From Basidiobolus heterosporus B8920 (taxonomy: Eukaryota > Basidiobolomycota > Basidiobolomycetes > Basidiobolales > Basidiobolaceae), in contig JNET01035062.1 in assembly GCA_000697455.1 (NCBI GenBank), positions 1 through 23,227 on the forward strand: a stretch of DNA of 23,227 nt, given 5' to 3'. Every line of letters begins with the position of its first letter. Within the stretch, counting starts at the first letter, position 1. A program made the translations under genes and the position numbers. The notes under the pieces were generated by a model. The model searched no databases and was not told where the DNA came from. It saw nothing but the letters and a program-made list of their open reading frames with translations. This document shows, piece after piece, positions 9,850-19,439 of the stretch.

Positions 9850-9897
9850 TATTATACGGGTTATTACGCGGGCTGTTGCGCGGGCTTTTGCGCGGGT
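9850..9897. repeat. 12-bp tandem array (tgttgcgcgggc family), four units
   Basis: Units in exact 12-bp register: tattatacgggt, tattacgcgggc, tgttgcgcgggc, ttttgcgcgggt. On the minus strand the array reads as Pro-Arg-Asn/Lys-Ser repeats in one frame, but no gene is supported. Confidence 0.85.
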
Positions 9898-10078
9898 GCT
9901 TCTTTCGATTCAATGAGAAACTAAAATATGGCTATAAGTGCTGGATATGTGAGGTGGTGGCGTGTGTTTTACTCTAAAGAGGTAAAAAGGCGGGGGTGTA
10001 GTAGGAGTACAAATATGAATACGAATAGATGTAGCGAATATGCCTTCACGTTGAGCTCGGCAAAGTTCATCGCAGAAT

Positions 10079-13000
10079 CTAGGACAGTACATGATACCAT
10101 TGATCAATTTGGCCTATCCAGTCATCCATGTCCGTTTGTGAGGAGGCCTGCAGTAAGTATGAATTGTGGGCGGTGTAGATGGCAAAAACATGTTTGCGCT
10201 AAAGCGAACGATCATGGTTAGTAATGGAACAGTGTAGAAGGAATCTAGAGACTTGCTCACTTGTAACATGTTCTCTAGGTCTTTCTTGTAGTCGACACGA
10301 ACGGCGGTCAGATTGATCACCGCCTGCTCGTCATTCTCAGAGTTACTACTGTACATGAACATATACGGACTGAGTAATTCAATGTCGTTTAGTTTACTTG
10401 ATTAGTGTAGGCATGGGGATGCTCAAAGGGCTAATTACCGACGAATGACGAACCACTTCTTCACCCACGTATCCTGGGAATTCTCTGGATAGAACAGATA
10501 TCCTTTCTTTGCTATGGTGTCACTGATTTCAATGAAGATCTTCCAGTCAATACCAAATCTTTTCTGCTCAATATTATCCAGAAATCCTACCACTTGTCAA
10601 CTAGTCGAACGTGAGCAGTCAACTTCACCTGGTCCTTTATGGAGAGGGGTGGAATAACTAAGGACTGCTTCGTTTCCTCCTCACTCTCTTCAGGTGGCTC
10701 GGTCATTTCACCTAGATCCAGATCCTCAGGTCTGGGTGGGTTAGGGTCTATTATAATCTGGAGTAGATACGGTTAACTAGAGTTATTCCTCAGTGAAAGT
10801 ACATCAACATGTCTTACTTCATCAGGGTCCCGCGTTGGTCTTTTCCACAAATCGATTACTTTCCTACAAAGTTCCTCGGGTGGGGTGTTTGAAGAATATG
10901 AACGTTTACTACCACACTTCTTCAATAGATCAAGGTGTTGTCGGGTGGCTTCCAAGAGCTCGGTTTTTCGAATACGTTCACTGGTCGCTCTATACTCAGA
11001 TACCAACGACACTCCCCGTGGTTTCCAGTTTCCCAGGAACTCTTCCCCTCTAACATATGTGGAGGCAGTGTTCATGCGCCATAACTCGGTCAACTTCCTG
11101 GTCATAGGTGGTTTGAGTGTCACTTGGAAGATCCCGCTAACTTTGCCAAGGTGTTTGCTAGAGCTCAGAAATCCCATCAAACCCTTCGTTAAGGTACGAG
11201 ATTCACGCCCTTGAATTTGAACAGAAATATCCATACTAAAACAGATCGGCTCACTTACTCTCAACGCCTCCACTTCCCAATTCAAAGTTACAAGCACTCT
11301 GTGGTTTGATGCTGTGGCGCGATTCAAAAAAATGGAGTCGTGCAGTGAGCTATCCCATGAAGCCTGAACGATGATATTACTGGTTCCATCTTGCTTAAAT
11401 ACCACTGTCTGTGATGGGACTAAGCTTAACTCTATTTCTTTCCGAGAGTTAGACTCTACAATACGAGCTCTGTTTTCAAGCAGCCTAACTTGGCCAACCG
11501 ACATTCGAACCACTTTGGTCCACTCGAACAGATGCCCACTATTGTGAGCAAGTGTCAATACGATCCGCCGCTGCAGTCCTTGCTTTAAGAGAAATACCCC
11601 GGAATCCATGGGGTTTTCGGTCTGAACGGGCACTGGTGCATAATCCCCACTAGGCCCTAACTCACAGACTTGTACCCAACCCAGAACGTCGTGAAGCTCT
11701 TCAGCAAATAGCTCCTCGTCTGATCTTCTCTCCAAAGGTTTCGGTTGATCCGAGGGAGTGTCTGTGAAAGAGTCGGTCTTCGTTTGATTCTCATCCTCGT
11801 GTTGAAGATCCCGCTGTTCTGTATCGGTTAAATTCTTTAGTCTAATTCGTCCAAAAACCTCAAAGACCAATAGATGGTTGTTCAAATGGTTCTGGATTGT
11901 CTCGTCCACGGCCACACTAATAGTCTGATGATAGCCAAAGTAAATGGGTGAATCTTCGAAGTCACTTACTGGATCGGTCGCAAATATCTTGTCATTCTCA
12001 GAGAGCCATTCCACCCCACCAAAGCTAGCCAATCTGAACTGACAATGGACTTGAGTGAATTCTGCCTCGGATAGCCCAGTGACTTCAATGATGTTGACCT
12101 CGAAAGTAATCTGGTCGCCAATCTCGACCTGCTTGTTTGTCTCCGGAGTCTCAGTCGCGTCAATGTTCTTGTTGCCACTAAGGCTACCACTACTGTAGAT
12201 GGCACTTGAATAGCCCGAATCCCTTGTTGGCTTTGGAGTAAGTGCCACTCGGCAAATCCCCTTCGTTCGTCCTGTGTACCGACACAACACCGATATTTTG
12301 TGTTGTTGTGGAACCCGCCAAAGGAGGTTTTTCATATGGACAGCCGCGCTGCCAATAAACGTAAAGCCAGTGGGAGGGTTTTCATAGAAAGGCTCTTCGA
12401 AATTGAAATGTTTGCGATAAGTAGGTTGATCGATGTAGTTGTAGAGCTGTCGCATTCGCTGTAAACGGGCCTTGAGCTTCTCGATCGACCAGGTGTAGAT
12501 CACCTCATGCTTCATGTCGACAACCTTGACTCCGATACAAGGTTTTTTTGATGCGAAGAGATCCGCGTCCTCCTGGTTGCTGTATTGGTTCAAGGCTGAC
12601 ATACTTTCCCAAAACGAGATCGGTTGAATGAATGGATAATCTTCCACCACAGTAAATTGGTAAATCACATGCTTGCCAAGCTCCCTACTTATCACGTTGG
12701 CTTCCTTCAGAATCACTGCATTAGATAAGATGGACTCAGCCATGTTTACGGTTCTACGAGCACGCATCTTGCTCAACACCCAGCGTATCAACTGCTTTTC
12801 TCGCTCAGTGTAGATGATTGGGGGTTTGTATGAATTGAGGGCTGCCGTGGTCAAAGAAAGTCGCTTGATCTTTTTTTCGTACTCCTCTCTCTGCATCGTC
12901 AGCATCTTCTCCATTTTCTCTTGAGTTTCCTTGAGTTTCTCTTCAAGAACCTCTTTCTGGACCACTGCTTCATCTGAGGAGGGGGATGCTAATTTCTTTA

Positions 13001-15421
13001 GCTTTTCCTCGTAACCTTTCTTATGGTTCTCTAATTGTTGCTGCATTTCATTTCTAGCGAGATGAAGTTTTACCTCAAACTCCAAACGCGCTGGACCAGG
13101 GCTGGTGATAATGGAAAGTTCTTCTGAACTGACCTCTCCCAGCGCCAAAGGTACCGGAGTACCAATCCTATTATGTGTACAACCAGCCACCTCCTTCCAA
13201 GCGTAGCTCCAATCGATGACCTCCGATGTTAGAGAAATTGAAGAAGTAGGAGATTCTGGCCGATCGTCGTGCTCATCGTCAGGAGAAAAGGCATTGCTTA
13301 AGGCCGACTTCTGCAAGTCGCGTTCCTTTCTGACCTCTTCGGGATTATTGAAGCGAAATACATGATTGTCACCAAGAATAACACGGAAACCTGACTTCAA
13401 TCTCTTTGGACTCGTCACTCTTCTTCCATTTACCATGGTGATGCTTCCTTCGGTGGCCGTAAGCGTAACGGTCCCTTTGTTATTGTTGAATTCACAGTGT
13501 TGATCCAAAATGCCGCTACCACTTAGTCGAATATCAGCCGGTTGCTCCGAATCCATCTTACCAACTCGAGTGATACCGGGCTTAAGATTGTATACGAGGC
13601 ATTCAGACATCAGTGGATCCTCATTCAAATTCACCAAATGCGGCACTCGTTTTGGTGAATATAGGCCCACTTGGTTCTTTTCAATGGCTATTCCGAGCTC
13701 CTCGAGAGTCTTTTCCCTTTCCTCCTGGATTGACTGAGTCTTCTTCAGCTTGTCTTCCCAAGACTCGTTGAGTTCAGCCATGAGTTTCTCGGATGCTTGT
13801 AACTGATCACGTATCTTAAGAGCTGGACTGGATGGCACCCCCGATTCATTCGGGTCATATACCGATAACTTGGAGCGAAGTTGTTGGAGTTCTTCTTTTA
13901 ATTCCCGTATCATTCTCGCATTGGGGTCCTCGTTTACTACCGCCTTGTTCTGGATCTTCTTGGCTCGGTCAGCATAACGAAGCGTACTAAGTGTTTCGTC
14001 ATAATCAGCGGGGGAAATAGCAGCGATCATGGCAGTCTTCGAGTTCCCACCGAGAGAGTCTTTAAGGAGCCACGTTAATATCTATGAATGAAAGGATGCA
14101 TATGGTTAGGTTAAACCAATGAATCGCCTGTAAAGGCGTATCCGATCATTAATAAAGTGGATTCTGCTCCATTACCGAATCTCTATACGGGACAAATTCA
14201 TCCTTCTTTTTGCCTCTCTTGGTTGATTGATCTGCCAAGGCCGAGATCACTTTACCAAGCGTGGTGAGGGACTTGTTGATGTTGGCCCCCTCTTTTAGTC
14301 TTGTTCCGGTAGCACCGGTGGAGTCAGCTCTTTCACTACCGGCAAGGTCCACCAAACTAGTCATTGGAGAAATGGGGCTTAGGATTGTTTGCAAGCTCAA
14401 ACGGAAGGGAGGTTAGTGGTTACCTGATTTTAGATACCTTTTCGGTGGACATCTTAGTCTCTACGTCGTTTCTGACCTGCGTGAGAATCAATGTGAACAC
14501 TGCGTGAGAACGGCTAGATGTTTCATTCATATTTGTTGCTGCCACTGTACGAGACTGTTATATCGCCAAAACAAAACTGGTTATGCTGCTGCTGCTATAT
14601 ATCTGTATTGAATCTAGAGTAAATGACCTTGTTTCCAGCGTCCATTAGAGCCTCGACATCAGCAAAAGAAGTCACCATCAACTTAGATAGGTCTTCAACA
14701 TAGGGACCCATGCTTGGATGTTCTCGGACCTTCATATTTCCTTTGGTTTTAGGGTTCAAGAGATCCCTGACTCTCTCACAATAAATCTCCATGTAGGAAA
14801 CTTGCACGTTGATCTTCAGGTTGGGATCTACGTTGGCGTTGATTCGATTGAATAGCTCATTGCAAGTTAATGGAATGATGCCTTTGTCTTCTCCATAGCC
14901 CATCTGAAAAGCTATGTTAGCCGCTATTCTGCATAAATAAGCATAGTAAATAACGAACCATTGAATACGATTTTCCAGAACCCGTTTGTCCGTCTAGAAA
15001 ATACAAACTGTTACTCCGAATGCTTCACCTCCCATAACTACAAGTACTGAATAATCTATCACGAAGTGACTTACATGCAAAAATACACGTGTTATATCCT
15101 TCGAAGGCATGGTTGAGTAAGTCCTCTCCCAAATCGTTGTACAAGACTCTTTGGGAAGCATAGTTTTCATCTTCTTTATTAGCTGACCAGTAAGACTTGT
15201 CAAAGGCGAAAGACTTTGTCGACTGGTCGTCAGGTTTGGTAATAATGGTCTGATCATCTTTCATACGAATAAGGCAGCTAGCCCCTCTCGTTTTTTCTAA
15301 TAAACGAAGTGGGTAAATCGATTAGTGACCATTCTGATGCTTTGGAGGAATGGTTGTTGAGAAAAACACCTCTGGCATTGAGAGGGCGACAGCGCACCAC
15401 CACTTTGATGTTGTTACTCAT
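10079..15421 (-). CDS. Kinesin-3 motor, Unc104/UncA/KIF1 type (1546 aa, 11 exons)
   Basis: Plus-end-directed microtubule motor that in fungi moves early endosomes and vesicles. Exons in minus order: 15370-15421, 15075-15296, 14959-14993, 14628-14903, 14424-14554, 14176-14356, 10818-14081, 10591-10757, 10439-10522, 10261-10369, 10079-10198; all junctions keep phase. Motor domain, residues 1 to about 360: [13 protein letters not shown]-loop GQTGSGKS (93-100), switch [11 protein letters not shown] (203-212), switch [10 protein letters not shown] (240-247). A neck and coiled coil follow, then an FHA domain (about 462-546; ITRVGK, QHCEFN, VNGRRV). A second coiled coil lies at about 630-710, then KIF1-type stalk domains and a DUF3694-like segment ending in [21 protein letters not shown]-terminal PH domain follows (about 1445-1543; [26 protein letters not shown]) that would bind cargo membrane lipids. 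Intron 3 has a weak donor, GTTCGT. One exon holds 1088 codons while the motor and tail are cut into small pieces. The length is close to Aspergillus UncA. Confidence 0.95.
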
Positions 15422-16021
15422 ATTTGTAAAAACTAGAAGTTCTTGGATATATTTGGTGTATATGGTTCATGGAGAAGAACCACTCCTATGTGATATTAGA
15501 AAGTAACCTTCAGACAGAAACCCAGCTATCTTCACTAAGAAAGACAAAAGAAAAGGCAAAAATGAGGCTAAACGTATGGCAGAATAACTGATAAAACTGA
15601 AGGTCCGGTTTGTAGATAATTCAAGTCAACAACTGATGAAAGAAGGGGCTAAGCAGGTTTTTGGATAGTGTAAGGGGCGTCATATCAGCAGACGAGAATA
15701 TGGGTCAGCGATAGGAGGGAAATCAGCCATGTTCATGAGAGTCTCCAGCATCCGTGTGATGAATGCATCCTCAGTTGATCCCTGCAGTCCTCACGAACCG
15801 TTGATTGTTGGGAGTTTTGTTTATTTTACTGCCAGCAGATCTACATTCTCATCAGTGATTTCTTAGAAGTATGCATTTGTATGTACATATAAATTAATCC
15901 AACGTTAATTTAAACAGGTGAGGATATATCTATTGGCCAATGGGGTTTTTTCTTTCAGGCTGCGACGCCAAATTTTCAATATATACCAAGTGCAGTCAAA
16001 TAATTTCACTTCAACAACAAC
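15422..16021. other. Divergent intergenic region between kinesin-3 and eS30
   Basis: A 600-bp spacer between two start codons pointing outward, presumably containing both promoters. The eS30 leader just upstream of its ATG is CA-rich (caacaacaac), and an AT-rich atatata stretch lies about 40 bp upstream of it. On the minus strand, 15680-15781 holds an exon-like open frame described as a finding. No complete additional gene is supported. Confidence 0.5.
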
Positions 16022-16261
16022 ATGGTAACTACGTTTATGATATTTTCCGTCAACAACCTTACTAATCTCGTCATTTAGGGCAAAGTACACGGATCCTTAG
16101 CACGCGCAGGAAAAGTCAAGTCGCAAACACCCAAGGTGGAAAAACAGGACAAACCTAAGGAGTCAACTGGTAGAGCAAAGAAGAGAGAGCAGTATAATCA
16201 CCGCTTCGTTAACACTACCGATATTGGCCGTAGAAAGATGAATCCGGCACCAACGAATTAG
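16022..16261 (+). CDS. RPS30: 40S ribosomal protein eS30 (61 aa, 2 exons)
   Basis: Small-subunit ribosomal protein eS30, basic and cytosolic. The first coding exon is the ATG alone (16022-16024); a 54-bp intron (16025-16078, GTAACT..ACTAATC..TTTAG) separates it from exon 2 (16079-16261). The protein starts [20 protein letters not shown] and continues with [15 protein letters not shown] and RRKMNPAP, the family core. The length is that of mature eS30 (59-63 aa), with no N-terminal ubiquitin-like FUBI domain, as in yeasts and unlike the animal FAU fusion. An intron directly after the start codon is also known from the yeast RPS30 genes. It is too short to stand out without knowing the family, but the match is unmistakable. 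Confidence 0.95.
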
Positions 16262-16623
16262 CCGCTTTTACTTTGTTCAACCCATCTTTCCTCTGCTCAT
16301 GTACTTTCGTCAAAATAATTTTGTAAGGTTTTGAAGCATTGTTCTCTTGATGAATGAAACATATAATATACTTCTGTATCTTGCTTAGTATAAGCAACCA
16401 CTATCGCAGTATATATAAACTGTTACAAACAAACGCTAATTAAATGAACCCGTACTGCGTCAAATATAGTAGAGCAAGATCGTGTTTAAATCGAATTATG
16501 GTAACGGGCGTATTTAGGGCGTATTTAGGGCGTATTAGATTAACATAGGTGCGCAATCACTTGGTAATGATTATCATTACATTCATACACTATCTTTATG
16601 GAACAAATCAATTACTATATACA
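16262..16623. other. Convergent intergenic region 3' of eS30
   Basis: AT-rich 3' flank shared by eS30 and the unrecognised gene at 16624-17070. It contains the 12-bp array at 16506-16540 and no open frame that looks coding. Confidence 0.6.
16506..16540. repeat. 12-bp tandem array (gggcgtatttag), about three units
   Basis: Two perfect units are followed by a third with a one-base deletion (gggcgtattag). It lies in AT-rich DNA about 85 bp beyond the 3' end of the gene at 16624-17070. Confidence 0.85.
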
Positions 16624-17070
16624 TTAGTGTTTACGTTGTAACCGGTCTCGGTGTAGGGCGGCCAACAAGCTGTTGATCTCATTGTAATTCACACAGGTAT
16701 CAGATGACTGGCTATTAGAGGATGTTGAGTTTGTGGTTTCCGTTGATCTGGTGGATATGTGAAGCTTTCTAAGCAACTCTGAGTCTGAGGGTCCCTTCAT
16801 GACCACTTCTTGGTGCGTCTCATGGTCAGTGGTAGTGGCAAAATAGCGGATTCTTACTTTCTTATATTTACTAGAGATTTTTGCAGGAATTCGGGTATTG
16901 TGAACGGGTGTATATTCGTCGACATTATGGTAGGTCCTCTTCTTAGATACCAAGCAAGAGCCATCATTTACAAGTGATGTTGGTGGAAGAGATGAGAGGG
17001 TTACCGATGACCTGACAGGCATGCTAGTGAGAAGTAGTTGACGCGTAGTGGCTATTCGCGTCGTAGTCAT
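16624..17070 (-). CDS. Unrecognised 148-aa protein with presequence-like N-terminus
   Basis: I do not recognise the family. The ATG at 17070 follows an A-rich TATAAAA stretch, typical of a fungal start context. The first 35 residues (MTTTRIATTRQLLLTSMPVR and on) contain Arg, Thr, Ser and Leu with no acidic residue, fitting a mitochondrial targeting presequence. The middle has a basic block (KISSKYKKVRIRYFATTTD), and the C-terminal part is a Ser/Thr/Asn-rich linker followed by a short helical tail ending in LLAALHRDRLQRKH. No cysteine clusters or membrane segments are seen. It is a single exon, divergent from the lipase gene and convergent with eS30. It may be a small mitochondrial protein such as a respiratory-complex assembly factor, but that is a guess. 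It is probably a real gene because the frame is long for this AT-rich region. Confidence 0.55.
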   Translation of the reverse strand: MTTTRIATTRQLLLTSMPVRSSVTLSSLPPTSLVNDGSCLVSKKRTYHNVDEYTPVHNTRIPAKISSKYKKVRIRYFATTTDHETHQEVVMKGPSDSELLRKLHISTRSTETTNSTSSNSQSSDTCVNYNEINSLLAALHRDRLQRKH

Positions 17071-17287
17071 TTTTATATTCAAATTTCAAGGCCCCCTTGT
17101 TTGTTATTCTAAAACAATAACAGTCTCTATCAGTCGCGTCATTGGTGGTGTAGAAATCTGGTATCGCGATGAAGCCGAAATTATTCGAATTGGTTAAATT
17201 AAGTTACGTTTTAATGGTATGTGAATATCAATATTCATGATTTACCAAACTCATACAATGGTGGAGTGTGAGATTCGAGGGTCATGG

Positions 17288-17319
17288 TTAGGGTAAGGGT
17301 AAGGGTGTAAGGGTTGGGG
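17288..17319 (+). repeat. Telomere-like G-rich hexamer array
   Basis: ttaggg, taaggg, taaggg, then tg, taaggg, ttgggg. The units are related to the fungal telomere repeat TTAGGG but are mostly TAAGGG, so this is an interstitial, degenerate array of about five hexamers. Confidence 0.7.
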
Positions 17320-17367
17320 AAGTTTGGGATGCTAAATTTAATGACAGTTGTGACTCGCAACACATGA

Positions 17368-17374
17368 TATAAAA
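17368..17374 (+). promoter_or_regulatory. TATA box of the lipase gene
   Basis: TATAAAA, 60 bp upstream of the lipase ATG, which leaves room for a start site near 17400 and a short leader. Confidence 0.6.
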
Positions 17375-17427
17375 TGGGGTTTCTTCTCTTCGAAAATTAA
17401 GCAATCTACTCTATATTATCTTTGAAA

Positions 17428-19215
17428 ATGGGCTTTCAATCCACCTCAACAAACGAAAGACAACAATTATGCCACTGTACAAAGTTACCTTCTGCTCATC
17501 ATGCTGCTACTTCTCCTTACACATTTGCTGAATTTCTCAAGAACACGCTTACTTCTGTCCTTCGAACACTATATTACAACTATACCATGCTTTTCTACGA
17601 CCCGATAAATTTCTTTTTGACCATAACAATATATTGTAGTATTGTCATCTCTATGAGTGTTTTGACTATTGTTATGGATATTCTTAGCAGGGCCAAGGTG
17701 ATCAAAATTATAAGCGACAAATGGGGACAAGGCTTAAGTGTCGTCAACTGGGTATTGTTGTTTTCCACACTATTTACCTACTGCTCGTCTGCTAATTACG
17801 TGCTTTGCTCATCTTCTGAAGGGTTCTCCAGAGCTCTTCAATGATGGTTCCATTTATTTGAAACAAGCTTCTGAATCCTTGTCCAAAGTACAAAACCGAG
17901 GGATGTCCGAGTACGTTGGGGTTAAGGGCTCAGGTCAGATTCAAGCAAAATCCTTTGATTTAAATGTGGCACTAGCAACACTGATTTTGTCCGCACTCGT
18001 GTACGAGAGAGATGAAAGCTCTTGGCCGGCGAGCCCCGGTCAGCGAGAATCGATGATATTAAAATACGTCCAACTATGGGACTTGAAGTTCGTCAAAGCA
18101 AGTGAAATGAAAGTAAAGAATGGGGGACCATATTGTGGTGTGTTTGTTGGACGAAACCCTGGTCCATTCATCATTGTTGTCTTCAAAGGTACGGATAGAG
18201 TTCATGAAATTAAAATGTTGGGTTGGTTCATTTCTCATCGCTCATCGCTCATCACATAGGCACTAGTCCCTTTGATTCAGCCGAGTGGCTTAGTGACGCA
18301 ACTCTTACCCGCACACAGGCCAGTTCTTACCTATATGGCGAGGTCCACTCCGGTTTCTTTAACAAGCTTTTTCCACAACAAAATTCGACAGGAAAAGTAC
18401 AGCGGTCAAATCCATACATCGAGATCCTAAGCTGTCTTTATAGAGAGGCATTGGATATCCAAGTTAGAGGGGAGCCTACCAAGCAGATACCTCTTTGGGT
18501 AGCTGGTCACTCTCTTGGTGGCGCCCTGGCAAGTATATTTTTTGCAAGGTTAATGAAAAGCAAAGATGACCTTGATTCTTCAACAACAGGCCTGGTTCTA
18601 CAAGATGGGTATACATTTGGATGTCCAGCACTAGGTACCGATTCACACAAAAAACCCATGATCAACGCTGTATTTAATCATTCTTAATTATCCGCATTAG
18701 GTGATGGCCGCTTTGCTAGTGAATTTGCTTCGTATTCAAACCTCCCTTATTCCAATCAGTCAACTCTTTGGAGAGTCGTCAACGATGCAGATATCGTCAC
18801 ACGAATTCCCCCAGGAAGCGATGATCTGGATACCCTACGATTCTTCACCTCATCTACTTTGCTGAATTATGCTCATATTGGGCAGTCATTACAGGTGTTT
18901 GCCGATGGAAGTAAGCCTAAAATCCAGGCTTCTCGTTTCGAGTCGATTTTCTTCATATCAAACCTTACTATGAGCGATGGTGACACGATCTGGAAAAGGC
19001 TCTATCGTGGGATCCAAGGTTTTCTCCCAACCGGCCTAACCGGAGATTTTCCAGAACCCAAGAACCGAACTATAATCACCGTTGGCGAGTTATTTGTTCC
19101 CAAACTATTTGCTGATCACTTTCCCAGTAGATACTTTTGGAGTCTGAGGAAATCTCTAGCTTTTTTGAATGGATCAGATCCCATCCCCTCCGTAGATACC
19201 CGTAAGTCTAGGTGA
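17428..19215 (+). CDS. Class 3 lipase with N-terminal membrane anchor (526 aa, 4 exons)
   Basis: Alpha/beta-hydrolase expected to cleave acyl esters of glycerolipids. Exons: 17428-17751, 17822-18188, 18260-18634, 18701-19215; phases 0, 1 and 1 are respected. A hydrophobic segment at about residues 62-85 (FFLTITIYCSIVISMSVLTI) is a single membrane anchor rather than a cleavable signal, so the enzyme probably sits on an internal membrane. The catalytic core has VVFKGTSPFDSAEWLSD (oxyanion strand), the nucleophile elbow GHSLGG with Ser315, NDADIVTRIP with Asp386 as the acid, and a C-terminal ADHFPSRYF with His495 as the likely triad base. YAHIGQ (412-417) matches the conserved Tyr-x-His near the acid. 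The first acceptor is AAG. A GTAAGT sits just before the stop and could allow an alternative 3' end. The substrate is unknown; the family call is firm. Confidence 0.9.
18234..18254 (+). repeat. 7-bp triplicate (ctcatcg) in lipase intron 2
   Basis: Three tandem heptamers lie immediately before the acceptor at 18259; the last has one change. Confidence 0.75.
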
Positions 19216-19439
19216 CACATAGGCTAATGGGGATAAACTATTCTGTGCATTGTTCCATTCCCTTTCCCTTTCCCTTCCCCCTTCACTTTCCCATTCCTTC
19301 ACATCTACTTGATCTGATAAAGCCTCATCCAATGAAAGTCATTGTGACATATCAGGGGAGTGCGCTGTAAATGGGGTCTCTTATTTGTATAAAAGGGGGA
19401 CGGCCTGTGAATAGATGGTCATCTCATCATTGGTGCACG
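19216..19439. promoter_or_regulatory. Lipase 3' flank and GNAT promoter
   Basis: It contains a pyrimidine-rich strand (about 19255-19305, ccctttccc-like units) and the TATA box of the GNAT gene at 19388-19396. No gene is seen. Confidence 0.5.
19388..19396 (+). promoter_or_regulatory. TATA box of the GNAT gene
   Basis: TATAAAAGG, a consensus TATA box, is 52 bp upstream of the ATG at 19440. It argues against the earlier in-frame ATG at 19371, which would lie upstream of the TATA box. Confidence 0.6.

Larger units (their letters stand above)
9625..10078. other. Convergent intergenic region between NUP82 and kinesin-3
   Basis: This is the 3' flank of both genes. It contains a plus-strand AATAAA at 9662-9667 for NUP82 and the 12-bp array at 9850-9897. 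Open frames on both strands are composition-driven and I do not call a gene. Confidence 0.6.
17071..17427. promoter_or_regulatory. Divergent promoter of the 148-aa gene and the lipase
   Basis: A 357-bp spacer between two outward-facing starts. It holds the telomere-like repeat stretch at 17288-17319 and a TATA box for the lipase at 17368-17374. Nothing else was recognised. Confidence 0.55.

Noticed and set aside
9928-10221. Plus-strand open frame of 97 codons between NUP82 and kinesin-3
   Set aside because: It runs antisense into the last kinesin exon, has biased composition and resembles no family.
10523-10632. Alternative 42-bp intron in the kinesin tail (CAG|GTGAAG to GGTAG)
   Set aside because: It would break the frame of the PH domain. 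A 68-bp intron from TG|GTAGGA to ATCAG restores phase and gives the expected VRLVDK to KKGYLFYP join.
15905-16090. Minus-strand 61-codon frame overlapping the eS30 start
   Set aside because: It is antisense to the eS30 start codon, intron and first residues, where the eS30 reading is certain.
17288-17319. The telomere-like array as a chromosome end
   Set aside because: It is short, degenerate, and followed on both sides by intact genes, so it is interstitial.
19371-19439. Upstream ATG extending the GNAT protein by 23 residues
   Set aside because: It lies upstream of a consensus TATA box at 19388-19396, and the added residues have no similarity to the fold.
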